A stretch of 64,000 nucleotides of DNA from Leptospira broomii serovar Hurstbridge str. 5399 (GTDB lineage Bacteria; Spirochaetota; Leptospiria; Leptospirales; Leptospiraceae): contig NZ_AHMO02000007.1 in assembly GCF_000243715.2 (NCBI RefSeq), positions 124,001 through 188,000 on the forward strand, given 5' to 3'. Positions 54,189-63,885 of the stretch are shown one piece after another (position 1 is the first letter of the stretch; each line of letters starts with the position of its first letter). The notes under the pieces are model-generated. The model worked only from the letters and a program-made list of their open reading frames with translations. It searched no databases and was not told the origin of the DNA. The translations under genes and the position numbers were made by a program.

Positions 54189-54809
54189 CTATTCCGGTAG
54201 ACGAAATTTAGGTAAGGCGAGATTGTATCGAACCGCTATAATCCGAATGAGAATGATTAATGCCGCGGAGATCCCTGTGCTTAAATCGACGTTCACATCC
54301 GCTTTACTTAACAGAATGTAGAGTATCGCCCCTGCTAGACAGGCCGTGGCGTAAATTTCCCGACGAAAAATCAAAGGTACTTCGTTGATGAGAGTATCTC
54401 GAATTACTCCGCCGAAAACGGCGGAAATCATTCCGAGAATCGAAGCAGCGAATGGATTTACGCCGTAAGAAAGAGAAATTTTGGTTCCGATAACCGTATA
54501 AATGCTAATTCCGACCGTGTCAAAAATAAATATCCAACTCCGGTAACGCACCAGAAATCGGGTAAAGACTATCGTTATTAAGAAGCCTACAAAAATCGCC
54601 CAAAGCACATTGGAATCTCGAACCCAAGATACCGGGTAATTTCCGAGCGTTATATCCCTTAATGTTCCCCCTCCGATTGCAGTGATAAAACCGGTAAAGA
54701 AAACGGTAAACGCATCGCTGTGATGGCCTTTCTTTTCCGATGCGGCCAGCGCTCCTGAAATGGCAAATACGGCGACCCCGGCTAAATCGAAATAGGTCGA
54801 AAAGTTCAA
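54189..54809 (-). CDS. TRIC/UPF0126-family membrane protein (YicG-like)
   Basis: 206 residues, seven helices in two pseudo-repeats. FDLAGVAVFAISGALAASEK and FITAIGGGTLRDITLGNYPV in the first half, and FDTVGISIYTVIGTKISLSY and ISAVFGGVIRDTLINEVPLI in the second, are the UPF0126 signatures with the GGGxxRD motif. Prokaryotic TRIC homologues form trimeric cation channels and some members export glycine. Only 4 bases separate it from the SDR gene upstream. Confidence 0.9.
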   Translation of the reverse strand: MNFSTYFDLAGVAVFAISGALAASEKKGHHSDAFTVFFTGFITAIGGGTLRDITLGNYPVSWVRDSNVLWAIFVGFLITIVFTRFLVRYRSWIFIFDTVGISIYTVIGTKISLSYGVNPFAASILGMISAVFGGVIRDTLINEVPLIFRREIYATACLAGAILYILLSKADVNVDLSTGISAALIILIRIIAVRYNLALPKFRLPE

Positions 54810-54813
54810 GAGT

Positions 54814-55617
54814 CTATACCGAATACGTCGCTTGTTTTTTCTTGCCTTTGCTTCTAAGGGCCGGTCCTAGCAGGAGACCAAGGAAAGGGAAGAAGCCTCC
54901 TAGCTTCGCAAGAAACCCTCTTGAACCGGGGACAAGAACTTCTAAAGGTTTGTTAGGGATTACTTTTCGAAAGATGATATTCGAAACGTCTTCGACGGTC
55001 AAATATCGATTACCGGAGAAAGTTAAAGAAGCAGATTCGTAATCCTTTTGCAAATCAAGCATCGGAGTTTTTATCGCGTCCGGACATACAGTCGTTACGA
55101 AAACGTTTTTCGGTCTCAGTTCTTCCGCGGCTGCCAGAGAGAACCCCCTCACTGCGAATTTGGAGGCGCTGTAAAGCGTTAGCCCGGAAATAGGTGCGAC
55201 TCCCGCAAGCGATGCGATATTGATTATATGACCTCCCCCTTGATCGATCATACGTAGAGAGGCTTCTCTAGTACCGTACATTAATCCTTTTGAATTGATA
55301 TCGATGTGTCGATCGATATCTTTCGGTTGAGTTTCGTAGATGTAGCCCGGGAGTAAATATCCGGCGACGTTCATCAAAATATCCAATCGTTCCCATTTTT
55401 TATAGAGGAGATTCATTACCTTTTTCCAATCGGCAGCCGAACTGATATCCAATTTCGAAGTAATAACTCTATTTTTTTCCCCTTTCCATTTCGAGGCAAA
55501 CGCGTTTAACGCTTTTTCGTTAATGTCTGTTAGAAATATTTCATGCCCCCTGGCAAAGGAATCTTCGGCGAGTTTTTGTCCCAATCCGCCGCTAGCACCG
55601 GTAATTAATATTTTCAT
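54814..55617 (-). CDS. Short-chain dehydrogenase/reductase
   Basis: 267 residues of the classical SDR family. ILITGASGGLGQKLAEDSFA is the TGxxxGxG dinucleotide motif, LDILMNVAGYLLPG the NxAG motif, and IINIASLAGVAPISGLTLYS then ASK give the Ser-Tyr-Lys catalytic set. The C-terminal 40 residues contain a hydrophobic patch and basic residues (LGLLLGPALRSKGKKK), perhaps membrane attachment. Substrate unknown; lipid or quinone metabolism would be typical. Confidence 0.85.
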   Translation of the reverse strand: MKILITGASGGLGQKLAEDSFARGHEIFLTDINEKALNAFASKWKGEKNRVITSKLDISSAADWKKVMNLLYKKWERLDILMNVAGYLLPGYIYETQPKDIDRHIDINSKGLMYGTREASLRMIDQGGGHIINIASLAGVAPISGLTLYSASKFAVRGFSLAAAEELRPKNVFVTTVCPDAIKTPMLDLQKDYESASLTFSGNRYLTVEDVSNIIFRKVIPNKPLEVLVPGSRGFLAKLGGFFPFLGLLLGPALRSKGKKKQATYSV

Positions 55618-55633
55618 ACTTTCCTCTCATTTA

Positions 55634-55664
55634 CTCTGATTCCGGTATGATCGCAAAATCAGAG
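55634..55664. terminator. Hairpin between MBL-fold and SDR genes
   Basis: CTCTGATT (55634-55641) pairs with AATCAGAG (55657-55664) around a 15-base loop. On the minus strand, the direction of the MBL gene that ends just before it, no clear T run follows. It may be a weak terminator or stabilise the mRNA end. Confidence 0.35.
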
Positions 55665-55686
55665 ATACTTTTACGATTTCCTCGGT

Positions 55687-56802
55687 TTAAACTTCGGACC
55701 GAATCGGATCGCCGAATTGGAGTCGGCCGACCGAGAACGTAGGATTCGTACCTGGAAAGAGCCAAAATCCCGTCATTTCCGAGGATGGTACTACATTATA
55801 AAATTCAGGATTTCTAGAGGACAATCCGGCGATTTCTTTTTCTAAAACCATGGAAATATATTGGTCCAATCCGATCTCCATAGTATTCCCATTTAGAATG
55901 ACTTCCATGCCCGTTGTCTTCGCATATTTACGAACGCCCGGGATGCGGGATTTGATGGGCGCGTAGCTATCTGCGCAAACACCGTTTTCGCTAGAAACAA
56001 AAATGCCCTCGGGGGTGTGAGCAACCAAACTATGATTTCCATATGTATGCCCGGGAGTTTTGATCAGAGCCACTCCTCCGCCCAGTTCCACATCCGAATC
56101 CAAAAGAACGATTCGATCCATTGAAATTCCTCCGGAACCGTTGGGACAATACCAATCTGCCTGAGGCGGTAAGAGTCCTTGAATTGAATTCCATTCTTCC
56201 TTCATAACTAAAAGTTTTGCATTAGGAAAATATCCGGGCTGTCCGTTTGCACCCAACCATTTTCGTAAGTCCTGAGTATGCAAATGGTCGTAAGAAATAT
56301 AATCCACCTGCGAAGGCGCAATCCCGGCATCTGCAAGACATTCCTCTACAGTGTTCAGGATTGGAGCTATGATTTTCTTTCCTATATCTTTAAACGGACC
56401 GAAGCTTTCGGCAAATCTCTTAAAGAAAGGCGTTTCGGAATTTCCTTCTAAGTCCGAAGGAGAGAATAAGAGAGTTTTAACTCCTTCGGACGTTTTATAC
56501 TGTATGATGAAAAGACGATTTACTATATGCATCAGCGGGGTAGGAAGTGCAAACGCATTTAAGAGACCGTACTTGGTCGGATAAGGAACTTTGATCAAAT
56601 CATAGGACTTATAAAAGATAACTTGCGGACCGGAAAGAATCCTTTCTCTAAATCTTCTCGCTCGTTTGCGAACGTCTTCAAGGCGATCCACAGGGGCAGG
56701 GAGATCCCGCGAACCTAGAAAATCCTGAATCGGTTTAATTGTGCGTTCTTTCTTTGAAGAAGAACTTGTTTTTTTTGCTCTAGAAGCGGTCGGCTTTACC
56801 AT
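55687..56802 (-). CDS. Metallo-beta-lactamase-fold hydrolase-like protein
   Basis: 371 residues. A basic, Ser/Lys-rich N-terminal 30 residues precede the domain. VDYISYDHLHTQDLRKWLG resembles the HxHxD metal motif (without the final His), and ALIKTPGHTYGNHSLVAHTP supplies the next His; SSENGVCADSYAP may hold the bridging Asp. The fold assignment is fairly firm, but the ligand set is not canonical, so one-metal binding or altered chemistry is possible. A TTGACA/GAGAAT promoter candidate lies upstream. Confidence 0.7.
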   Translation of the reverse strand: MVKPTASRAKKTSSSSKKERTIKPIQDFLGSRDLPAPVDRLEDVRKRARRFRERILSGPQVIFYKSYDLIKVPYPTKYGLLNAFALPTPLMHIVNRLFIIQYKTSEGVKTLLFSPSDLEGNSETPFFKRFAESFGPFKDIGKKIIAPILNTVEECLADAGIAPSQVDYISYDHLHTQDLRKWLGANGQPGYFPNAKLLVMKEEWNSIQGLLPPQADWYCPNGSGGISMDRIVLLDSDVELGGGVALIKTPGHTYGNHSLVAHTPEGIFVSSENGVCADSYAPIKSRIPGVRKYAKTTGMEVILNGNTMEIGLDQYISMVLEKEIAGLSSRNPEFYNVVPSSEMTGFWLFPGTNPTFSVGRLQFGDPIRSEV

Positions 56803-56819
56803 GGATTTCCTCGGAGCCT

Positions 56820-56849
56820 ATTCTCGCTGATGGAACCGCTTCTTGTCAA
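56820..56849 (-). promoter_or_regulatory. Sigma-70-type promoter candidate for the MBL-fold gene
   Basis: On the minus strand TTGACA (56849-56844) and GAGAAT (56825-56820) are separated by 18 bases, and the ATG follows 17 bases after the -10. An AGGA just before the ATG would serve as ribosome binding site. Perfect -35 and 4 of 6 matches at -10. Confidence 0.5.
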
Positions 56850-56902
56850 CAAGGAAGGCTTAACATGTAGTCGGGCTGCACATTAAGCGAACAAAGGTTA
56901 GT

Positions 56903-57271
56903 CTAGAAGGGTTTGTATAGAGCGATGTAGCCGACTATTGCTCCGAGGAAAGGAAGAGCGAACCATAAAAACTTTGCCAAGGAAGGTTTTTTATAGAATA
57001 GAGTAAGTAATCCGCCAAAGAGTAACCAAAATAAGAATTTCGCAATGATCCAGCCGGGCCAAGGCCAAATAATCCCTAATCGTGCCAGCATACCGAACCC
57101 GCCTAATAAAATTAAGAAAAGTCCGATACCGTGGGTCATCGCGATCAATTTTTTTTGCGCGTTCTCCTTCGTACCACCCCCAATCGCATGCAAGGCAATC
57201 CCGCCGAAAGCCAAAAACAAAAATAAGATTCCGAGAATATGAACTAATTTGTAAACTGTGTAAGAAATCAT
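56903..57271 (-). CDS. Small four-helix membrane protein of unknown function
   Basis: 122 residues with four hydrophobic segments. YKLVHILGILFLFLAFGGIA, IAMTHGIGLFLILLGGFGML and the last two helices carry histidines at membrane positions, as in SirB- or CopD-like haem or metal membrane proteins, but I cannot assign it firmly. It lies 48 bases downstream of the adenylate cyclase gene on the same strand and may be in its transcript. Confidence 0.55.
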   Translation of the reverse strand: MISYTVYKLVHILGILFLFLAFGGIALHAIGGGTKENAQKKLIAMTHGIGLFLILLGGFGMLARLGIIWPWPGWIIAKFLFWLLFGGLLTLFYKKPSLAKFLWFALPFLGAIVGYIALYKPF

Positions 57272-57319
57272 CGAGGATACATTCGAACATCACTATCCCG
57301 TAGGAAAGCGAAAAAACGT

Positions 57320-59554
57320 CTATTTTTCCAACAGGTGTTGTACACCGACCCAATTCCCGAGAGGCGGAGTTTCTATATACTCTTGACAACGTTTACGATA
57401 CAATATCGCGACTATGTCTTCGGGAAAAACCTTCAACGCCTGCTCGAAGTTTACTAATGCGTCTTTAAAGTTACCGACTTTATACAAGATGATTCCGCGC
57501 GACACTAAGGGTAATGTCGCTTCCTTTAGCTTGCGAATATGCGGATCGTCGGCTTCATAGACTTCGTAAATAATGATGGGTTGGCTTTTTCCTTTCACGA
57601 CAACGGAATCCACCTCGCGAATCGCTACATCATCCGAAATTGTCAAGCTGGCTAATGTCTGTTGGGTTATCAGAATGTCGGCTTTATACAGACTCGTAAG
57701 ACTCTCTAATCTAGAAGCGACGTTAACCGTGTCGCCTATGACAGTCGTATCCAGTCGGTCAGAAGAACCTACGGTTCCCAACATTAAATTACCGGTATTA
57801 ATTCCTATTCCGATTCTTACGCCTTTTAGATGTCCGCCCTTGACTTCCACATCCAATTCGCGAATCCGCTTCTTCATCGCAATTGCCGCATAAACCGCGC
57901 GATCAGCCGCCGACTTCCCTTCCCATTGATCCGGGGATTGAACGGCTCGCTCGGCGGAAAAAAGGGCCAAAATCGCATCTCCCATAAACTTATCCACGAA
58001 GCCATCGTATTTTTGAATCAAAGGCTCCATGCTTGCCAAATAGCCGTTGATAAATCGGAAATTTTCCTCGGGAGTCATTTTTTCGGAGATCGTCGTGAAA
58101 GACCGAATATCTGTAAATAAAACGCTCATTTCTCGAAGCGCGGAGTCCCCCAAATTCACGTCTACCGCCGAATCTTTCCCGAGAACGCTTAAGAATTGCA
58201 TGGGAACAAATCGAAAGAAAGCGTTCTTTTGTCTGGCTAATTCCAGCTTTTGATGACTGAGTTCTATATTTAAATCCTCGGATTGTTTATAAAGTTCGAT
58301 GAAACGATTCGCTAAAATTGTCGTTAAGGATATTACGAATAAAAGATATGCGAATTGAGTAAACCGAATCCCGAGCTGGAAGAAGACCGAATCAAGTATA
58401 TCATAGATTGCAATAAATACTATGACGAACATACTGATCGCCATTAACGAGGCATCTTTCTTGCGGAGATATACCGCCTTCCCGATGAAATATAAAAGAT
58501 AAATTAAAGTGGGCACCATTGAAAATTGCCAGAGACGTAAGCTCGTCATGAGAAACCGAAATGGGGCCAATAAGGAGAAGAAAAAGATCACAAAACTCCA
58601 ACCTGCAATTATCAGAATCGGAAGATTCGGTAGCGCTCGCCCGTAAAAGTAATCATGCAAGAAAAGTAGAAACAGGGAGGCCAATAAAGCTACGGATCCG
58701 TATTCTACCCTCGTTATTACGGCGGTATCCGCAATGACTTCAAAAGAAAGGGAAGAACGACAAAGAGAATAAACCGCCATCGCGATTGAAAAGACACCGA
58801 AATAGAGATTGTATTTATCCGCGGTTCGCTTTGAAAAAATCAACAAGTGATATAAACCGAAAAAAACGTATATCGTATTTAGACTTAGATTTAATAAGAC
58901 GCCGGCCTCTCGCGTAAAATCCAAATTCTTGTTTATTGAATATTCCCCATCCACATAAAAACCCAGGTCGGGATTTCGCGGAGCTAAAAGTTCCGGAAGC
59001 GCAACTGCCGGTGCGTCACCGATTAAACGAAATACTAAAATATTCGACCCTTGCTTTAATAGGCTAGAATCCAAAGGTAATCGAAGTTGACGAATCGTTC
59101 TTCTCCGTTCGATCTGTCCGTCCAGGGCCAAATGAACTTCGCTTTTTAGCAAATGGCCGTTAAGAAAAATTTCCCAGTTTTCTCCTATCGAATTGATGAA
59201 TAGTGAAATCGGCTCGATGAAGTAGTATTGCTTCGGATCTTCCTGCAGAACAAAGCGCGTCTGAAGAGTAAATTCCTTCGTCCCGCTGGAAATCGCACTA
59301 TCGTAAATCGCATTCAAAACGACTGGAAAGGATTCGATCTTCCTGACTTCATTCGTATTTTCGTCGAATCCGTTTTTATACTCGGGAAGAAACCCTTCCA
59401 ACGAGTACCAATCGAGTCGTTTGAGATCTATATCTTTCCAATGTGTCGACGATACGGTCTCCTCGGCGATCAAAGGAAGACAGAAAATTAGGGATAGAGA
59501 GAGAAACCAAGAAAAAATCGAAATTTGAACGTCCGTCTTATGTTTAAGCGACAT
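57320..59554 (-). CDS. 7TM-DISM adenylate cyclase with TPR tail
   Basis: 744 residues. Signal peptide, then a periplasmic carbohydrate-binding-like DISMED domain (to about residue 195), seven helices beginning at GVLLNLSLNTIYVFFGLYHL, a coiled linker (LSHQKLELARQKNAF), and a class III cyclase. The cyclase has the metal aspartates (VLFTDIRSFTTISEK; FMGDAILALF), the Lys of VDKFMGD and Asp of VIGDTVNVASRLE that select ATP, and the transition-state Asn/Arg. TPR-like repeats close the protein. It should make cAMP in answer to an external ligand. Confidence 0.92.
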   Translation of the reverse strand: MSLKHKTDVQISIFSWFLSLSLIFCLPLIAEETVSSTHWKDIDLKRLDWYSLEGFLPEYKNGFDENTNEVRKIESFPVVLNAIYDSAISSGTKEFTLQTRFVLQEDPKQYYFIEPISLFINSIGENWEIFLNGHLLKSEVHLALDGQIERRRTIRQLRLPLDSSLLKQGSNILVFRLIGDAPAVALPELLAPRNPDLGFYVDGEYSINKNLDFTREAGVLLNLSLNTIYVFFGLYHLLIFSKRTADKYNLYFGVFSIAMAVYSLCRSSLSFEVIADTAVITRVEYGSVALLASLFLLFLHDYFYGRALPNLPILIIAGWSFVIFFFSLLAPFRFLMTSLRLWQFSMVPTLIYLLYFIGKAVYLRKKDASLMAISMFVIVFIAIYDILDSVFFQLGIRFTQFAYLLFVISLTTILANRFIELYKQSEDLNIELSHQKLELARQKNAFFRFVPMQFLSVLGKDSAVDVNLGDSALREMSVLFTDIRSFTTISEKMTPEENFRFINGYLASMEPLIQKYDGFVDKFMGDAILALFSAERAVQSPDQWEGKSAADRAVYAAIAMKKRIRELDVEVKGGHLKGVRIGIGINTGNLMLGTVGSSDRLDTTVIGDTVNVASRLESLTSLYKADILITQQTLASLTISDDVAIREVDSVVVKGKSQPIIIYEVYEADDPHIRKLKEATLPLVSRGIILYKVGNFKDALVNFEQALKVFPEDIVAILYRKRCQEYIETPPLGNWVGVQHLLEK

Positions 59555-59770
59555 GCGTTATGTTTATATTCCTATTCCCGGAGGGGATTTCTGATAAAAA
59601 GACCTTTCCAAAAGACGGGGCATGAGTGTTTCGGCCACCCTGACGTTCCGGAACGAGGTATTCTATTTGATGAGCAAAAGCATGATAATTCAAGTTTTTT
59701 ACGGCAATTTTTTCCTTTTCCCCGACGGGAAATTTAGTACAACTATCCTGAAAAGAGGAGGAAGAAGCTC

Positions 59771-60250
59771 ATGGTGGACAAATGGGAAGGCAAGAAATTG
59801 CCGGATGTAAGCTTAGAAAGCAGTACCGGGGGCACCGTTCATTTACCGAAGGATGCCGAGGGTTCCTGGACCTTGTTGTATTTTTATCCGAAAGATGACA
59901 CTCCCGGTTGCACCAAACAAGCTTGCTCCTATAGAGATCATTTGGAAGACTTTCGGAAAGCCGGCGCAAAAGTTTTCGGAATCAGTTCCGACTCCTTGGA
60001 CAGTCATAAGAATTTCATTAACAAATTCAATATAAGTTTCCCTCTTTTATCCGATCCGCATCAAACCTTGAGCGGGCAGTTAGGAGTTTATGGAGATCAG
60101 GAATGGCAAGGCAGAGTATTCAAAGGATTATCTCGTGATACGTTCTTATTAGGACCCGACGGTACCATTAAGAAAGTTTGGAGAAAAGTGGATCCAACTA
60201 AGACAGTCTCCGAAACTCTGGATGAAATTTTAAAGGCGGCTCGAGCCTAG
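59771..60250 (+). CDS. bcp: Bacterioferritin comigratory protein-type peroxiredoxin
   Basis: 159 residues, thioredoxin fold. YFYPKDDTPGCTKQACSYRD contains the peroxidatic cysteine and a second cysteine five residues later, typical of atypical 2-Cys BCP/PrxQ. FGISSDSLDSHKNFINKFNI and FPLLSDPHQTLSGQLGVYG follow as in the family. It reduces peroxides with thioredoxin. A clear AAGAGGAGGAAG ribosome binding site precedes the ATG. The M61 peptidase gene starts just after its stop. Confidence 0.95.
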   Translation: MVDKWEGKKLPDVSLESSTGGTVHLPKDAEGSWTLLYFYPKDDTPGCTKQACSYRDHLEDFRKAGAKVFGISSDSLDSHKNFINKFNISFPLLSDPHQTLSGQLGVYGDQEWQGRVFKGLSRDTFLLGPDGTIKKVWRKVDPTKTVSETLDEILKAARA

Positions 60251-60251
60251 C

Positions 60252-62048
60252 GTGGGAATTAAGTTTTTTCTAGACACTTACCTACCTCATCAACATTACC
60301 TACAGGTGGAAATGGAGGTCCACCCCAAGAAGAAGGAAACCTTTCTTTCTATCCCGACCTGGTCCCCTGGGTCGTATAAAATTAGAGATTATGCGAAGTC
60401 CATTCATAAAGTACGTTTAGTAAATCCTAAATCAGGATGGACCATCGAACAAACGGACTTAGATACTTGGAAAGTATATTCCAAAGGAGAAACGTTTCAC
60501 GTTTCGTATCTCGTATACGGCTATGAACACACGGTTCGCACGAATTATTTTACCAGCGAGTTTATGCTAATCCATCCGCCTGCGACATTTTTATATGCCA
60601 AAGATTTAATAACTTCCGAAGTAGAGGTTTCCTGGAAATCTATCGCACCGTTCAAGCACTGCTATACCGGATTAAAACGAAAAGAGAACGCGAAGTTAAC
60701 CTGGAAGGCTTCGAATATCGACGAATTATTTGACAGCCCGATTCTTCTTAGTAACGAGAAGGAAATCGGTTTCGAAACACGATCCTGCCATTTCGATCTT
60801 GTCGTTCTAGGGAATATCCCGAATACGGAAAAGCGGAAAATAGCCGCCGATCTTTCCAAAGTAGTGGATATGCAAATTCGATGCATGGGTGGAACCGAAA
60901 ATTCGTATTATTTATTCATACTTGATATGACGGAAAATCTGTACGGCGGTTTGGAACATCTCAATTGCAGTGTAAACCAGTTCGATCCGATCGGCGCCTT
61001 TTCCGGGGAAAATTATCGAACTTTAATCGAACTTCTTTCTCACGAATATTTTCATCATTGGAACGTAAAACGGATTCGACCCATCGCTTTGGGTCCGTTC
61101 GATTATCAAAAACCCAACCTGACAAAAGAGCTCTGGATTGCGGAGGGAATTACCAGCTTTTTTGACGCTTATTTTCTGCTATTATGCGACATTTATAACC
61201 CGCAACAATATCTCAATAAACTCTGGAAGGACATTCGGGAACTTGAAGAATCCGAAGGCGAAAGCTGGATGAGTTTAGAAGAGTCCAGCTTTACGGCCTG
61301 GACTAAATATTATAATCGCCCTCTGGATCCGAATTTCGGAAACACCGGAATCTCTTATTATACGAAGGGAGCGATCCTGTCATTGAGTTTTCAGTTATTC
61401 GTTCTCTCGGAAACAGAAGGAAAGAAGTCCTTACTGGACATCATGCGTGAGCTTTATAAAAACTATTATCTGGAAAAAAAGCGGGGGTTCACTAAAGCCG
61501 AATTTTTTCAAGCGGCAAAGAAAGTGGTAGGAGTGGATTTGAAACTCGAATTCGATCCTTACATAACGGAACCGAAAAGGATACCGATCGAGAAGTACCT
61601 TGCTAAAATCGGAATTGAAAGAACTTCGTCGCCGCCCGAGTTGGAGCCCGGCTTTAGAGCCAGGGACGAGAAAGGAAGACTCGTTTTGAGTAAGATAAAC
61701 CTTTCCAAGCCCATCAAAAATACCGATTTAAGCACAGGGGACGAATGGATCTCCATCGACGGAATTCGAGCCCTACCCAATAATTTCAAAGACTTATTAA
61801 AAAAATATAAACCGGGACAAAAAGCCGAACTTTTAATCTCAAGACGCGGAACGATTCTGAAGCGTAAAATTCAATTCGATAAAAAGCCTTCTTCTAACGA
61901 ACTTTGGATAAACGATAAAGTCGACGAAACCACTTTATCATTGCGAGAAATATTCCTCTCTCTTAAACCCAGGCGAAATATTGTAAGTAAGGTGGAATCA
62001 AAAAAGAAGAAAATCGGAGTGGCCGCAAAGACGATTAAATCGCGGTGA
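60252..62048 (+). CDS. M61-family peptidase with C-terminal PDZ domain
   Basis: 598 residues. [20 protein letters not shown] is the N-terminal M61 block, and [20 protein letters not shown] is the HExxH zinc motif with downstream [16 protein letters not shown] supplying the third ligand. A PDZ-like domain lies near residues 485-570. M61 enzymes are glycyl aminopeptidases or related. It starts with GTG after the bcp stop, and unlike many members no signal peptide is visible, so it is probably cytoplasmic. The 3' end overlaps the convergent SDR gene by 14 bases. Confidence 0.9.
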   Translation: MGIKFFLDTYLPHQHYLQVEMEVHPKKKETFLSIPTWSPGSYKIRDYAKSIHKVRLVNPKSGWTIEQTDLDTWKVYSKGETFHVSYLVYGYEHTVRTNYFTSEFMLIHPPATFLYAKDLITSEVEVSWKSIAPFKHCYTGLKRKENAKLTWKASNIDELFDSPILLSNEKEIGFETRSCHFDLVVLGNIPNTEKRKIAADLSKVVDMQIRCMGGTENSYYLFILDMTENLYGGLEHLNCSVNQFDPIGAFSGENYRTLIELLSHEYFHHWNVKRIRPIALGPFDYQKPNLTKELWIAEGITSFFDAYFLLLCDIYNPQQYLNKLWKDIRELEESEGESWMSLEESSFTAWTKYYNRPLDPNFGNTGISYYTKGAILSLSFQLFVLSETEGKKSLLDIMRELYKNYYLEKKRGFTKAEFFQAAKKVVGVDLKLEFDPYITEPKRIPIEKYLAKIGIERTSSPPELEPGFRARDEKGRLVLSKINLSKPIKNTDLSTGDEWISIDGIRALPNNFKDLLKKYKPGQKAELLISRRGTILKRKIQFDKKPSSNELWINDKVDETTLSLREIFLSLKPRRNIVSKVESKKKKIGVAAKTIKSR

Positions 62049-62787
62049 TGCCTCCGTCTACCGCCCAATTGGCCCCGTTAACATACCGAGAATCTTTCGA
62101 AAGTAAAAAGGAAGCTACGCGAGCAATCTCTTCGGGATCCGCAATCGTTTTTGTCGGCGTAATCGAGAGTATTTTTTTTCGGTGATCGTCGACCTGATCC
62201 TCCCGGATTCCCATTTTTGTTTCAATGTATCCTGGGCTGATCGCATTTGCAGTGATTCCAAATTCTCCCCATTCTGCAGCTACGGATTTTACGAACCCGG
62301 CTAAGCCGTGTTTGGAAGCGGAATAAGCGACCGACAGAGCACTCCCCTTGATCGAAAGGGACGAGGCGATATAAATCAAACGGCCGAATCTTTGGGTCGA
62401 TAAGATCGGTAAAAGTGCCTGCGTTATTTGAAAAGCCGAACGAAGGTTAATCGAAAATATCGCATCCCATTCTTCTAATGTAACTTCCGTGATTTTATGA
62501 TAGGGACCTCCGTATCCTGCGCAATGTACAAATCCTATTAAGCGACGTTCTTCTCCGGAGGATGCGAAGTTTTTCGCGAATGATTTACATTCTTCCCGAA
62601 CACGAACGGCGGAAGCAAGATCTATAGGAACGAAAGATTCTCCCGACTGGACTGTCTCAGGTTGATTCTTATCCCAATTCCATACGGAGTAGCCGGCTGC
62701 AGTAAAATTTCGAACTAAAGCTCTTCCTAAGCCTCCGCTGCCACCTGTAACTAAAATGGAACCGAATTCTAAAGGGTTTTTTAACAA
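62035..62787 (-). CDS. SDR-family oxidoreductase (FabG-like)
   Basis: 250 residues, classical [23 protein letters not shown] is the cofactor motif, [15 protein letters not shown] the NxAG-like element, [20 protein letters not shown] and SKH give Ser-Tyr-Lys, and [11 protein letters not shown] with [12 protein letters not shown] at the end are FabG-type. It may reduce a beta-ketoacyl or sugar-ketone substrate. It is convergent with the M61 gene and divergent from argB. Confidence 0.85.
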   Translation of the reverse strand: MLKNPLEFGSILVTGGSGGLGRALVRNFTAAGYSVWNWDKNQPETVQSGESFVPIDLASAVRVREECKSFAKNFASSGEERRLIGFVHCAGYGGPYHKITEVTLEEWDAIFSINLRSAFQITQALLPILSTQRFGRLIYIASSLSIKGSALSVAYSASKHGLAGFVKSVAAEWGEFGITANAISPGYIETKMGIREDQVDDHRKKILSITPTKTIADPEEIARVASFLLSKDSRYVNGANWAVDGGITAI

Positions 62788-62882
62788 TTGTTTACCGGTT
62801 TTAAAAAGGTCGATCGATAGAGAAGAACCTTCCCCGTATTTCCGAATCGACAGGGAGAGGCGGAGCGATTTCCCTGTTTGGT

Positions 62883-63755
62883 ATGGAACAATCTTTAGAA
62901 CGGGTCAACCATATTCTTGAAGCCCTTCCCTATATCACAAAATATTCCGGTAAGACTGTCGTGATTAAATATGGCGGTGCCGCGATGGCAAAAGCGGATT
63001 TGAAAGAATCGTTTGCGAAGGATATAGTCCTTCTCAAATACGTGGGGATTCATCCTGTGATCGTTCATGGTGGTGGGCCGGAGATCAATAGACTTTTGGA
63101 CTCACTTCACATTCCTACTGAGTTCGTTCACGGTCATCGAGTGACTAACGCCGAGACAATGGATGTCGTGGAAATGGTTCTCACTGGCAAAGTGAATAAA
63201 CAGATTGTTTCCATGATCAATGCCGAAGGCGGGAACGCAGTCGGACTTTCCGGAAAAGACGGTAATTTAGCCGAGGCTTCTAAAACAAAAATTGAAATCG
63301 AGGTAGAAGGAGCGGCCCCCCAATTAGTCGATGTGGGATTGGTGGGTAAAATAGACAAGATCGATCCGACAGTCGTTCTGTCTCTCCAGGAAAAAGGGTT
63401 CATTCCTGTGATTTCCCCCGTCGCGGAATCGATCAAGGGAGAATCCTTAAATATTAATGCGGATACTTTCGCCGGCGAACTTGCAGGGGCCCTTAAAGCG
63501 GAAAAGTTAATTCTTCTCACCGACACGAGCGGAATTTTGATAGATGGAAAACTCGTAACCGGCCTAAATAGAGCCTTGGTAAAAGATTATATTCGTAAAG
63601 GAGAGATAACGGGTGGGATGATTCCGAAAGTCGAATGTTGCCTTACCGCAATCGACCAGGGCGTCCGAAGAACTCATATTATAGACGGAAGAGTTCCGCA
63701 TTCAATTCTAATTGAAATTTTCACCGACCAAGGAATCGGATCGTTGATAGAGTGA
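62883..63755 (+). CDS. argB: Acetylglutamate kinase
   Basis: 290 residues, amino-acid-kinase family. [20 protein letters not shown] is the phosphate loop, [19 protein letters not shown] the substrate loop, and [20 protein letters not shown] with [19 protein letters not shown] the C-terminal block. The long N-terminal helix ([17 protein letters not shown]) matches the arginine-inhibited hexameric type. It makes N-acetylglutamyl phosphate in arginine synthesis. Other arg genes are not nearby. Confidence 0.97.
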   Translation: MEQSLERVNHILEALPYITKYSGKTVVIKYGGAAMAKADLKESFAKDIVLLKYVGIHPVIVHGGGPEINRLLDSLHIPTEFVHGHRVTNAETMDVVEMVLTGKVNKQIVSMINAEGGNAVGLSGKDGNLAEASKTKIEIEVEGAAPQLVDVGLVGKIDKIDPTVVLSLQEKGFIPVISPVAESIKGESLNINADTFAGELAGALKAEKLILLTDTSGILIDGKLVTGLNRALVKDYIRKGEITGGMIPKVECCLTAIDQGVRRTHIIDGRVPHSILIEIFTDQGIGSLIE

Positions 63756-63803
63756 TAAATTTCCTCAACTTCGACCTACGCGCCGGAAAGTTCCCGAATC
63801 TCC

Positions 63804-63831
63804 TTGACAAAGCAGAGCTTTAGGCTGAAAT
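63804..63831 (+). promoter_or_regulatory. Promoter candidate before the last gene
   Basis: TTGACA (63804-63809) and TGAAAT (63826-63831) are 16 bases apart; TACAAT follows at 63831-63836 as an alternative -10. The gene start is about 50 bases further on. Located after the argB stop, it suggests the next gene has its own transcript. Confidence 0.4.
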
Positions 63832-63885
63832 ACAATTTCTCCGAAGCCAGAACCCTTATTTTTGCGAAGTCACTGAACTAGCCTC

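Noticed and set aside
59525..59770. Short plus-strand frames upstream of bcp
   Set aside because: Partly antisense to the cyclase start, no ribosome binding site; this stretch is better read as the promoter region.
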